Of a DNA stretch of 64,000 nucleotides, positions 49,081 through 59,580 are shown one piece after another. Position 1 is the stretch's first letter. Each line of letters opens with the position of its first letter. The position numbers were made by a program, and so were the translations under genes. Below the pieces are notes generated by a model. That model was not told where the DNA came from, made no database searches, and saw only the letters and a program-made list of their open reading frames with translations. The DNA comes from Aristolochia californica (Eukaryota > Streptophyta > Magnoliopsida > Piperales > Aristolochiaceae): assembly GCA_029961685.1 (NCBI GenBank), contig JARWKL010000009.1, forward strand, positions 30,749,708 through 30,813,707, written 5' to 3'.

Positions 49081-49712
49081 CCTGATATATCTTATTGAGT
49101 CAGACTCTCTCTCTCTCTCTCTCTAACCCTTCTCCCGACTACTCCCTGAAGAAGAAAATAAAAGACCCACAAATCTCTGACGCGGCCTTTTGTTGAAATA
49201 CATGGAGTCTTTTGTTTTCTCTTGGGGATTCCGTCTTCACTACTTGCAGGTTTTCTAGGGTTTTGGAAGCGTCGTTTTTAAAGTTCGTAGTGGAGGAAAC
49301 AGAGGTCTTTTAATTTCCATCTGTGGGAGTACTCTTCTAGCTGGGATTTTCTGGTGGAGAAAGGGAAGTTGGTTTCGCTCCAATTGACCACTAGTGTAAG
49401 TGGTTTTAGCTTATGAAGGTGATTCTTTGTTCCGGGTCGCCGTTGTCAGTTTTCCACTGTTTTAGTCCGTGCTGCTCGTGGTTCTGCATAGTTGTTCAAG
49501 ACCTCCTTTCGGTGCCTGGTACCTTACCTGATTTTCAGCTCAATTCTTAACTGAAGTATACTCGGATCACCAAATCCGAAAATGTTTAACGACCTTTGAG
49601 CCACATTTGGCAGAGATCTCATGGTGAGAGCTTAGAAAAGGGCTTTTTTCCCGGAGAGAGTTCTGTTTCGTTTCGTTATTCAAAGCTCCTTCAAAAGATT
49701 CCAAGCCTTCAA
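49081..49712 (+). promoter_or_regulatory. Leader region of the SMR gene with several upstream ATGs
   Basis: A (CT)n run lies at about 49105–49124. Upstream frames that precede the SMR start: an 18-codon ORF from 49202; a 45-codon ORF 49413–49550 whose peptide starts MKVILCSGS; a 5-codon ORF from 49582; and an ATG at 49596 in frame with SMR that would add 39 residues. If transcribed, these would be expected to lower SMR translation, a plausible control for a growth inhibitor. Leader introns could remove some of them. Confidence 0.45.
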
Positions 49713-50072
49713 ATGGCTCCAGCAAGAAGAAAACGACGAAGAACCCACTACAGAAGCCGCATCAGTGGACCAAAAGATGCTGAAGAATCGACAAAAGAGC
49801 ACTGTGTTTCCGTGGCAACTAGCCCTACTTGTCCCACACGACTCGCTCCTATTGAAATCGAAGGGGACAATGGAGGAGATGATGTCTCTAGCTCCGGCTG
49901 CTCCACTCCGAAAGCTGAGAGATACCGGATACCCAAGATTCTTTCATGTCCGCCGGCCCCAAAAAAGCGGCGCGTAACTCTCCGCTGCTCTCCAAGGAAA
50001 CCCATTTCCTTCTTCAGTCCTCCAGAACTAGAGGTCTTCTTCTTCTTTGCTCTCCGCGACATATCAGTCTAA
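49713..50072 (+). CDS. SIAMESE-related CDK inhibitor (SMR)
   Basis: 119 residues, single exon, typical SMR length. SMRs bind CDK–cyclin complexes and block mitosis, promoting endoreduplication or cell-cycle exit. The signature GCSTPKAERYRIPK (62–75) and SCPPAPKKRR (78–87) is the SIM/SMR core, and ISFFSPPELEVFFFFALRDISV-like C-terminal residues (98–119) match the SMR6/SMR8 branch. The N-terminus is a strong basic patch (RRKRRR, 5–10), a likely nuclear signal. I chose the ATG at 49713 for its AAATGGC context and because family similarity begins there. An in-frame ATG at 49596 would give 158 residues, but its extra 39 look like leader. Confidence 0.9.
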   Translation: MAPARRKRRRTHYRSRISGPKDAEESTKEHCVSVATSPTCPTRLAPIEIEGDNGGDDVSSSGCSTPKAERYRIPKILSCPPAPKKRRVTLRCSPRKPISFFSPPELEVFFFFALRDISV

Positions 50073-52800
50073 ACCGTGTGAGTGTGATGTTTGCAGAAAA
50101 CTAATCACTCTTTACTCCTTCACTAATGTTTTATTATGTGTGACAGTGTGAGATGATTTTACTTCCTTCTTTTCTTTTGCCTGGTCTTTCTTGTTTCTTT
50201 CAGTTAGTATTAGCTGGTATTGAAAGCTTGCTTTAAGTTACTGATCAGGTAGATTTTAACACTGATTGTAACTCTCTTCATGGTGAGTTCTAGTGGGAGG
50301 TGTAAAGTACTGTAGTGTGAGGATTTGAAAGAGTGTGTTTCAGCAACTCTTTGTAGTCTTATGATATGTGAGAGAGCTTGAAAGCTTTTCCAGCTCTAGT
50401 TTGGTTTGGTTTTGTAGACACACTAATCAGCTAGTTAGCTGCAATGTATCTGTTTCTCTTTAATTTGCAAACTGAACGCAATACAGTATGAAGATTTGAG
50501 CTTTTCTTTACTTTCAAGTCTGTAATTCTGTATCTTCAACATGAACATGAAATAGTTGAAGTCTCCAACTTAAAATCTTATCTGGGATTTGAGCTCTACA
50601 CCAAAAGGCAAACCTGCTGCACCAAAAGGATTTACAAGGACGACAGAGTAGAATGTATTCTTCAGATTCGATTTATGTTTTGGAGAGTGATTCAAACAGC
50701 AACAGCAGCTTTCCCGTGCTAAGTCAACATGCTGGAAAATGAAAAGCACAGAAACCTTTTCGTCCCTCATCGCTGCCGATCCTCCCATTCTTTTCCTTTT
50801 CCCCTTTCATTAATTTATCACTTCCACATTAATGCCGACGTTCAAGTGGGATCGGACGTTCAAGTGGGATCGGACGTTTCTGGGTTTCAAAAATCAAAAT
50901 ACGGAGCTCTTGTGATCATTACGAGACAGAGAGATTTATATTTAAATTAACTGTTTTCTACTTTTGCATTCCAGTATGAATGGTGGCATTAGGTTGGGGA
51001 TTTTTTAAAGAAAAGTGGGTAATCGATATGGAATTCTTTTAATGTAAGGTGAGATCATGTTGTCAGGTGTGGGTGTCTGTAGGTCTGTGTAGAACCAGCA
51101 TTTACAAGAGAATCCAATGACTGAGCTCGTGCGGGTGGTAATGATACTCGCAATGTGAATTTCTTTTTATCTCCTCTCTTATGCGTCAAAATACCCGCCT
51201 GTGTTGCCATCAAATGCGAACACGGGAGGAGATTGGAAATTCGGGACGATGACGACGCGGTAACCCAGTTAAAGAAAAAATTAAAGAACAGTTGAGCGAT
51301 CCACGACGGACGCAACATGCATGACATAACGTTACCAAATTCTCGTAGGAATTCAAGGGAAAACTGTTCCGCGGCCCTTTCGGTGTCTCCCACGCGCAAG
51401 GACGAAAGAACTGGTCGCCTCTAACAGGATAACTACAGCCTGCTGCTGCTCTTTTAGTCTGTAAATCCACCCCTGCGTGACTCTAGCAAATACATAAATA
51501 CCGTAAGATTCAAACCTCGGTCTTCAAAGTTGAAGTGGCACCCACATAATCACCAAAGATGATATGCACATCAAAGAGTATGAGATGTGGGTCAATCCTG
51601 GTTTGGTGGTACAAAACCTTATCGTCCTTCCAGATCTAGTCTCCCTTTGCTTTCCTTCATTTGGACTAAGAAGAGGAATCTCGTTTAGCATTTACATGAA
51701 AGAGGTCTGTTGGCTTAAGTGAACTTTGTCCTTTTACTTGATAATGGAGACAACTTGGTTAGTGGTATCCTATCTAAGGATACATTTTTTCCTAACCTAC
51801 CCTTGATCGAACCAAAGCAGATTCGAATTTTTACAACTGATCAAACTTTTCTAGAATCCGAGGTTGTCCCTACTCCCCTTCCTTCCCTCTTTCCTTAAAG
51901 CCTTCTTCTTTATCTGTCTTTAGTCAAAACAACCTCAATAATTAAGGCATTCCTCCTCCAGCATACTACACCTGATCGCTTTCTGTCTTCCCTCGAGTAT
52001 TTTCCATCCCATCTGGTCGCAGACCTGCATGAGTGTTTGTAATGGAATTGCTCTGTGATTGGTGGTTGTTTAATTGATAGCATCCTCAGAATCTTCAAAA
52101 GGGTTCAGGTTTCTGCATTCATTGTTATGAAAAATAATCGTTTCCGCATTGATTGTTCAAAACAAGTTCAGCATCATCTATCTACCGTATCTACTTCTTT
52201 ACTTCTGTTTCTTTCTTTAGTTCAGCACAATTCAATACTGTCTTTAATCTCCAAAACACGGAACATTCGTTCAATACGCCAATGCAGAAGTTGTCTTTAA
52301 TGGCTTTTGTTGAAGCTCCAAGGTGGGTAGCAAACTTGCAATGCCAATCAATGGAAATGGTCAAATTTTAGCATTCGGGTGCATAAAGATAAGAAAGCTG
52401 TTGGAGACATGGAAATCACCTTTGGTTTTATTGGACGAGAGAGAACGTCAGTGACAAGCAATTATCGAGTGCAGGTGGGTGTGGGGTCTTTGTCGAATTT
52501 CAGAGCCAATCAACCTCGGCACCTTCCAAGGCTATTAAGTTTGAGAGCTTTTTGGGGTACAAAAAGCCACTGCAAGCTACTACATTAATGGCAAGGTAGT
52601 CATGATCTGATGGAAATCCCTGTTTGACAGGCTCGTACCTGCCCATGATTCTCTGAATATATGAACTACAAGCTTACCTCAATTAAGACTATATCATTGT
52701 TGCCAAGTTGTTTGGTTCATTTATTAGAAAAAGAACTACGATCTTCGATTAATTTTGCAGATAGAAATCCAGACGAAGAACCTTCTGGGCCACCGCTTTT
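50073..52800. other. Intergenic, no supported genes
   Basis: It holds the SMR 3' UTR followed by ordinary spacer. A short 18-bp tandem repeat lies at 50837–50879. Small open frames on both strands show no family signature. Confidence 0.45.
50837..50879. repeat. 18-bp tandem repeat
   Basis: The unit GACGTTCAAGTGGGATCG occurs twice plus seven bases, without mismatches. Confidence 0.9.
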
Positions 52801-52891
52801 CTTTTCTTTTGATTAATCAATTACACAATGAAGCATGAGAATGGAAGAGAAGGAGAGGGATGCCGTCCCCTGCTCTTTTCCATTCTCCACT

Positions 52892-52914
52892 GTCCTCTGC
52901 AAGTTGCAGAGGAC
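52892..52914. repeat. 23-bp perfect palindrome
   Basis: Eleven-base arms, GTCCTCTGCAA and TTGCAGAGGAC, flank a single central G. The right arm starts the tandem duplication at 52904. Confidence 0.9.
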
Positions 52915-53127
52915 ACAATGAAGAAGGGGTAGGGGAGACGAGAACATTTCAGAGAGGAAGACAACCTTTCTCTGTCCTCCCTTTTTTGTCACCTTTGATG
53001 TAAGGGCTCTCTGACTTGCAGAGGACACAATGAAGAAGGGGTAGGGGAGACGAGAACGTTTCAGAGAGGAAGACAACCTTTCTCTGTCCTCCCCTTTTTG
53101 TCACCTTTGATGTATGGGCTCTCTGCC
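52904..53127. repeat. 112-bp tandem duplication
   Basis: Two head-to-tail copies (52904–53015 and 53016–53127) beginning TTGCAGAGGACAC. They are nearly identical, with a handful of substitutions, so the duplication is recent compared with nearby repeats. Confidence 0.9.
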
Positions 53128-54233
53128 CTGAGCAATGAGGAGAGAGGCCTTACCATTGTTTTTATTTTTTCTTTTTAATAATTTATAAACTTCATAGTTT
53201 ATATAATTATTACTTTTTTCAAGTTTGAAATCATTTATTGATAAATTAGTTTATTATTTCAACCTTGAATTAATTTTAATTTAAAAAATAAATTAATGGT
53301 ATAACCTATAAATCAGTAACTTAAAGTTATTTAATAATTTATTTAATTTATCAAAACATAGTTATTTATTTTAGATAAAAATAATAATTATATATTTAGT
53401 TGATAATTATTTATAAAATTAAAATACTATTATTAATATATTTTAAGTAATTTAAATTTATTATAACAAAATTTAAATTCATGTTATAAAGTAAAAGTTG
53501 AAGTTATAAAACTCGGATTGACTAATTGATTAAATCGGATTCAACAAGACTCGGTACTCTATCCGAGTCATTTGTTCGCAAAACCTGGGAAAGGCTGAAA
53601 ACCGGCTAACTCGGCCGGGTTAAGCGATTAAACCGCTGAACCGTAAGACCGGCGGGTCAGTCTGATGGGTGTTCATGAGGGAAAGGAAAAGCAGAATGAA
53701 AGGGATCGGGACCGGGGCTGGTTAGGCCTCATTTCTTTCTTTTCTTTTTCCTTCCCTTCCAGCGTCCGTCGCCTTCTCCATTGGAATCTGGTACATCCTG
53801 GCGACGATCTGGAACTCCGATGCGCTCCTCAGCGATTAAGGACTTTCATAATAGAATGCTGGCAATTTTTTTTCCTCAGGTAACTGATTTCTAATCTCCG
53901 GTTTTCTCCCTTTCGTGTTTATTTTCTTGGAGATGACTGATTTCACCTATTTGACTGAAATCTGCCCTAAATAATCGTTAAGAAGAGCTTAGAGGAATAC
54001 TCAAAGTCGTCGGCTAGTATTGGTTCTCCGATGACGATTAGAGGGTCTCCGGCGACTAGTGACGACCCATCAGAGAAGCTTCCCTCCATTTTCCCTTAAG
54101 TTCTTCACTTTTCTTCTTTTTTTTTTTTTTTAATCTCAGTAGTATTAGACATTTTAATCTCAATAGATATTTTAGGGCCTCCAATGTTTGAATACGACTA
54201 ACTTTCAAGCTTGCAATCGCTTCCTATCTTTGA
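53128..54233. other. AT-rich repeat, AACCGG-rich patch and possible leader exon
   Basis: 53.16–53.5 kb is very AT-rich. It ends in a patch rich in AACCGG/CCGGGTT motifs (53520–53660), a style common at ends of plant non-autonomous elements. 53.66–53.88 kb is more exon-like and ends in TCAG|GTAACTG (53879). It could be an untranslated first exon of the PPR gene further right, but this is unproven. Confidence 0.35.
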
Positions 54234-54241
54234 TATACAAT

Positions 54242-54948
54242 CAGGGGTGGCATCAAGCTGAGCTAAGCTCGAACCTGCATATGTTTGAGCTTGCCTCGAT
54301 CTTAATACTTCGAACTCGAGCTTGAGTTCAAGTTTAGCCTTGAGCCTAAAATTGGAATCGAACTTGAACACAAAAATTTTAACCGAGTTTGAGCTCGAGC
54401 AGGGTTCGAGCTCCAATTTACATTTAAAAATTACAAAAATAAAAAATTAAAAAATAAAGAGAATATTGAGATGAACTTAACTATCATTGAACTGCATGCT
54501 GTCACAGAGGAGTCCAAGACTTTGCAACGGAACATACTAATGTATAATAATCAGCTTAATAGGCTTAAAAGAAAGAGTAAACACTTCTATCAATAGTGTT
54601 TATTCCATTGGCAAACAATAACATTAGATGTTGAAGGACCTAAACGGGCTGAACAATCAATTGTCTTTGAGGTTTGAGATAAATAAGAGTAATTATCAAC
54701 CAACTAAAGAGGGAATTGACGAGAGCAATTAGAGTAAAAGGTATTTTTATAAAAAAAATTATACTAACGAGTCAGCTCACGAGTTAATAAGCCGAGCTTG
54801 GAAAATCTTGAGTTTGGCTTGTTATGGTAATAAGCCTGATTTCAAATTTGAGCTCGAGCCGAGCTAAAGTAAAAACTGAACTGAACTGAGTTTTTTTCGA
54901 GCCAAGCTCAAACAGTTTGCGAGCCGGTTTGGCTTGGTGCCACCCCTA
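54242..54948. mobile_element. Complete non-autonomous hAT-type element with 8-bp TSD
   Basis: 707 bp. The left end CAGGGGTGGCATCAAGC and right end GCTTGGTGCCACCCCTA are inverted repeats with two mismatches. The perfect duplication TATACAAT flanks it (54234–54241 and 54949–54956). The 8-bp duplication and CAGGGGTG..CACCCCTR ends are hAT hallmarks. No transposase is encoded. Near the ends it is rich in GAGCTCGAGC-type motifs, giving extensive subterminal inverted sequence. Confidence 0.92.
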
Positions 54949-54956
54949 TATACAAT

Positions 54957-55880
54957 AGCCCCTCACACTAGCCCTCTTTTCCAATTCCATAAGTTTTTAT
55001 ATTTTTCAATCTATGTCATGTTTTTATATTTTTCAATCTATATTTAACTTTTTTAAATTTCTATGGTGGATGAAGGTTTACAAAGAAGTGCAGGTCAACT
55101 GTTACTTTAATTTCAGTGGCACTTTATTTTTCTACCGCTTTGAGTTTATTGAATTTCACTGCATGTGGACCTGCCAACCAATAGTTCTACTTACTACTAA
55201 AATGTTAAACCAGCATTTATACACAACGCCCACAGTATAAATCTGTGGACTTATGTAAGGATGTGGAGAATGAATGCCTAGTTGTGGACTTATATTGTTA
55301 GTTCGAAATTATATTGTATAAATTGAAATCTACCCTTTATGTACATTTTTGGATATTTTTATGTTTAACTATCTTTTTATAAAATTTTAGAACTTTTTAG
55401 AATTTTTAGATAAATATATTTTAAAGATTTTTTTACATATTTTAATATTTTTAAAAATAAAAATATATTTATGATATCAGCACTGGTTAAACCGGCTCTC
55501 TAACCTGGTTGAACCGGTCTGACTTGGACCCGGTCACCTACTGAGTTGGTGACCGGATCGGTTTTTATAAATATATTTATAAACTAATATTAGTTATTAT
55601 ATATTCAATAAAATTTTATTCTAAATAATTTAAATAAAAGTTAAACATACCTTATCAAGTTAAAAATTAAATAATGAATTAATTAGGAATTCAGATCATA
55701 ATTATATCAAAAACTTAAAATTCATGTTAATCTTTCACAATTTTTTTTAAAGTACAATAAAATTTATTTATTATATATTGATTTTAAATTTAATAAAAAG
55801 TTATTATTTAAAAAATAAATTTATATTATGAAATTAAAAAAATTAGATAAGTACTTTTTTTCTTAGTTATTTCATACAAA
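54957..55880. other. AT-rich DNA with a second AACCGG-rich patch
   Basis: An AACCGG/GGTTGAACCGG-rich patch at about 55485–55565 is followed by AT-rich sequence, the reverse order of that at 53.16–53.66 kb. The two may be opposite-facing relatives. No gene supported. Confidence 0.4.
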
Positions 55881-56460
55881 GGCCCTATTAGTGCATAGGG
55901 AAGGTTGAGGTAGTAAAAGTGACTTGTAACCCATTAGTACGTAGGGAAAGTTGAGGGTGAAAGTGAATTACCTAGCAAATTCACTTTTACTCGTTCTTAT
56001 GAAAAACAAGCAAAAGTGAAATTCCTGTCCACGACTATTGAATTTACTTTCATTCTTTTGCTTGCTCGCTCGCTCTGTGCTTGCCTTGCGCTCACTTCTC
56101 TTCTCCATTCTCTCGCTGTTGTATGCTCGTCTCCCTACTCCTCTTCTCCTCTTCGCTTTTTTCCATTGTACACACTAAAACAAAAAATACTTTTGCTAGG
56201 TAAAGTATATTATATTGTAATTCACTTTCACTAGGTACTCTACTTTCAAAGTGCACTAACCCCTCTAAATCCATTTCATTAATAAACTCCTTGTACACTT
56301 TCCATAAGGTTATAATTACAGAAACAAATACATTCTATTGCACTTTCTGTAGTGCACACTAAGACAAAGAAGTTTATTCTTCACTGAAGTAAATCACCCT
56401 AGAATTCATATTCATCTCTATTTCTCTAGGTGATCTACTTTTCAAGTGCACTATGCCCTC
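55881..56460. mobile_element. MITE-like elements related to the 30.5–31.4 kb insertion
   Basis: It starts GGCCCTATTAGTGCA (55881). A TTTCAAAGTGCACTAACCCC end lies at 56244–56263, and a second related end (AAGTGCACTATGCCCTC) at 56444–56460. The interior shares AAGTGAATTCACTTTTACTC-like inverted phrases with the insertion at 30517–31430. It probably includes two overlapping or nested copies. Target duplication not resolved. Confidence 0.5.
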
Positions 56461-58134
56461 TCCACAGATTAACATAAGAGAGCAATTCTTTCAGGGTGGT
56501 AAGTCCCATCTAAACTTGGTTGATTTATATACAACAGCTAATTGCTCTATGCTTGCTAAAAGATTTGATCCGTGTGCAATACATCTACTATGTTTATTAG
56601 ATAGTCTGTATGACTAACAGAACTTTTCCAGTCAAGTTGGTGACTGACACATGTTTCATATTTTTTTTCTCTTTAATAAGTAGTAGAAGCTGTTTCGGCT
56701 TCAGGTGGACAAGAAGAAAGAAGATCCAATTGCCATGACAACAGGAGAAGCTGTGATTTGCAGATGATGGTACACACAAGAATGAAGCACGAATAAAAAG
56801 GGGAAAATAGTTTCAGAGGAAGAATGAAAGGAACAAGAAACAGAATTACAAAATGAGGGGCAGAGAAGAGTGAAAAGAAAAAAGAAGAACAAGAATGAAA
56901 TAGAGCAGATCGTACTAGTAGGATTGCTTTCTGCAAGGCAAGGGTTGTGAGCAGAGTCGCTGCGTTTGCAGAAGAAGACTTTTGAGTGGGAACAAACAGT
57001 GAATGATGTGGAGATAAGTAAATTGGCAGGTCACGAATGTCATTGAGTTAGACCCAGGTCTAAGTTAGATGCAGCCAAGTTAAACCCCTTTTAGTCCATT
57101 ATTATACTAACAACAGAGGCCCTGAGCTCATTCTGCAGACCAATCCCTTTGATTCCCACTGAACCACAGTCTTATTTCATGCCACGGTCTTCCAGTTAGC
57201 TGTTCTAAAGCTTCCATTCACTTTTTATATGTCAAACCTTTCTCTTTGCTACAGGTGTTTCCTTGCCCTCGTCTTTGGTCAGCTGATGTTCGGGAAGCTC
57301 CAATCTCGGATGTCAGGTTTCATCCGGTCAACTTGTTATTGAATCACCTTGTAAATGCTGTCACCACTGAATTTAGTTGTACTCTTCTATTTGCCATTTA
57401 GTGATCGGAAAATTGAGCCATTGAAGCAGGTCCCAGAGATTAATTTGCTTGCTTATCCATGATTTGCTCATTTTTTGTTTTCTTTCCAGAGCATGTACTT
57501 GAGAGCTTGTTGATGATATTATTCATCAATTATTTTATATTAATTTTAGATTAGAAGAAAATTAATTTATTTATTTTGTCCTTTTGTCATCCGTATATCA
57601 GCCAAAACCATGCTTATTCAGTTTCATCTACTTATGCACGGCAGTGATCATTGCTGGCAATGCAAGGCTCTTCTCATAAAATGAGCTGAAGTGGAAATTC
57701 AAAAGAAACAAATGGTACATGTTATGTTGTTGTTGGTTGTAAACAGAGGCTTGTGAATCCATATTTCGATGTTTCACATCAAATTTATTCAGTTTGTCAC
57801 GAATTTAAATGGCACAACTTGGGAGTAGATTGAGCCAAAACCGACAATGTGGTGGATGTAAGACCTTGGAAGCAGCTTTGAGAGGGGAGATGACAGGAGC
57901 AAGGTATCTGGTTCACACCTATTATCTTTTTCCTACTTAGCTCAGGAGTAGGCCAGTAGATGTTGTGAGCAAAATACATGGAAATAGAATGTTAAAAATC
58001 AGCCCATTATTCATTGACTGTCGAGAACATTTCCCCCAGGACCTTTTATCTTTGAAAATGTGGCTACCTTATTGGCAAGCAGTTCTTGTCTTTGGCTGGT
58101 GTAAACTAATCTGTGAGTAGCAAACTCAAATAAG
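56461..58134. other. Region upstream of the PPR gene
   Basis: A CAG|GTG..TCAG|GTTTC pattern around 57255–57320 could mark a small untranslated exon. No coding gene supported. Confidence 0.35.
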
Positions 58135-59580
58135 TTGAAGATGGGACGATTTCACTTTTCCACAAGTTGCAGTGCTCTGAGAAGAATGAAGTGGTACAAA
58201 TCTCCTTACAGAAGTAAATGGCAGGAAAATTTTAATGAGAAACAAGCTATGGAGACTCTGAAGAAATTACTTGTTGAAGAAAACCCTAAAACCAATCTCT
58301 TCAGTGCTCTCATTAGCATCTTCCATAGCTATGGTTGTAATCCAATCCCCGCAGCTTACTCCTTTGTTATAAATTATATGTCCAAAAAGTCTTTGTTTAG
58401 TCAGCTCCCTGTTCTTCTTGACCACTTTGAATACTCAGATAAGTTTGAACCTCCAGAAAGAATTTTTGTTGATCTGATCAGAAAATTTGGAGAAGCTGAC
58501 ATGCTTAAGGAAGCCTATGATCTTTTTTTCCGAATGCCAAAATTCAGGTGCACCCCTTCTGTACTCTCACTCGACGTACTACTGTCTACTTTGTGCAAAA
58601 AGAAAGAGGGACTTGTTTTAGTTCATGAAGTTCTTAATAGAACACCAGAGATGAATATTCGGCTTGAAACTTCAAGTTTTCATATACTCATAAAGGCTCT
58701 TTGTCAAATTGAGAAGGTTAATTCTTCAATTGAGATATTAAACCTAATGCAGGATCATGGTTACCTTCCTGACGCAGAGGTTTATTCTATTATCTTTTTC
58801 TCACTTTGTAGACATGCAAGTTCCAATGAGGTGAAAGAGTTCATGGATGAAATGGTGAAGGCAGGTTTTTCACCGAATGAATTTCAGTATTGCAGTTTGA
58901 TTAATCTTTTTGTTAAAGATGGTAGAGTCATGGATGCCGTGGAAATTTTGAATCGAATGAAACTAGAAGGGATTAAACCTGATGTTTACTGTTACACAAG
59001 CGTATTAGATGGGTTAATTTCAATGGGTGACTTTCAGAAGGGAGATTTCCTTTTTGATGAAATGTTAGTCATGGGTATTGTTCCTGATGTTTTCACTTAT
59101 AGTGTCTACATAAATGGCTTATGTAAGCAGGGCAATTTTGAGGGTGGAATTAAAATGCTTGCCTGTATGGAAGAGCTTGGATGCAAGCCTAATGTTGTTA
59201 CGTACAATACTCTTATGGCTGGATACTGTAAGGCTGGAAATCTTCACAAAGCAAAAGATCTTTTGAAACAAATGTGTTTGAAGGGTGTTGAGGGGAACTT
59301 GCATACCCACAGGATTTTAATTGATGGGTTCATTTCTAAAGGTGAATTCAGTGAAGGGTATGTGTTGTTTAGACAGTCAGTGGATAAAGGTTACGTCCCT
59401 CAGGCTTCTTCTATTGATTCAATGATTTGCGGGTTATGTGAAATGAGCCTCTACAGTGAAGCTTTTGAAGTTCTGGAAATGATTATTAGTAGGTTTGTTG
59501 TTCCAAATGCAAGAACATGGGAGTCGTTGTTGGGCAAAATTTTAAATGACTCTAGTTATTTGGAGAGTGAAATATTTTGA
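58135..59580 (+). CDS. P-class pentatricopeptide repeat (PPR) protein
   Basis: Intronless, 481 residues. About nine or ten 35-residue PPR units are visible from residue ~75 to ~460, each with the two-helix pattern and endings such as GYLPDAEVYS, GFSPNEFQYC, GIKPDVYCYT, GIVPDVFTYS and GCKPNVVTYN. There is no E, DYW or SMR tail, so it is P-class. These bind organellar RNA and act in processing, stability or translation. The N-terminus (Arg/Ser-rich, few acids, MKMGRFHFSTSCSALRRM) fits an organellar presequence, mitochondrial more likely. It resembles Arabidopsis At2g38420 in overall layout. Two Met codons open the frame (58135, 58141); either could start it. RNA target unknown. Confidence 0.93.
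   Translation: MKMGRFHFSTSCSALRRMKWYKSPYRSKWQENFNEKQAMETLKKLLVEENPKTNLFSALISIFHSYGCNPIPAAYSFVINYMSKKSLFSQLPVLLDHFEYSDKFEPPERIFVDLIRKFGEADMLKEAYDLFFRMPKFRCTPSVLSLDVLLSTLCKKKEGLVLVHEVLNRTPEMNIRLETSSFHILIKALCQIEKVNSSIEILNLMQDHGYLPDAEVYSIIFFSLCRHASSNEVKEFMDEMVKAGFSPNEFQYCSLINLFVKDGRVMDAVEILNRMKLEGIKPDVYCYTSVLDGLISMGDFQKGDFLFDEMLVMGIVPDVFTYSVYINGLCKQGNFEGGIKMLACMEELGCKPNVVTYNTLMAGYCKAGNLHKAKDLLKQMCLKGVEGNLHTHRILIDGFISKGEFSEGYVLFRQSVDKGYVPQASSIDSMICGLCEMSLYSEAFEVLEMIISRFVVPNARTWESLLGKILNDSSYLESEIF

Noticed and set aside
49748..50062. 104-codon minus-strand frame
   Set aside because: Antisense shadow of the SMR gene.
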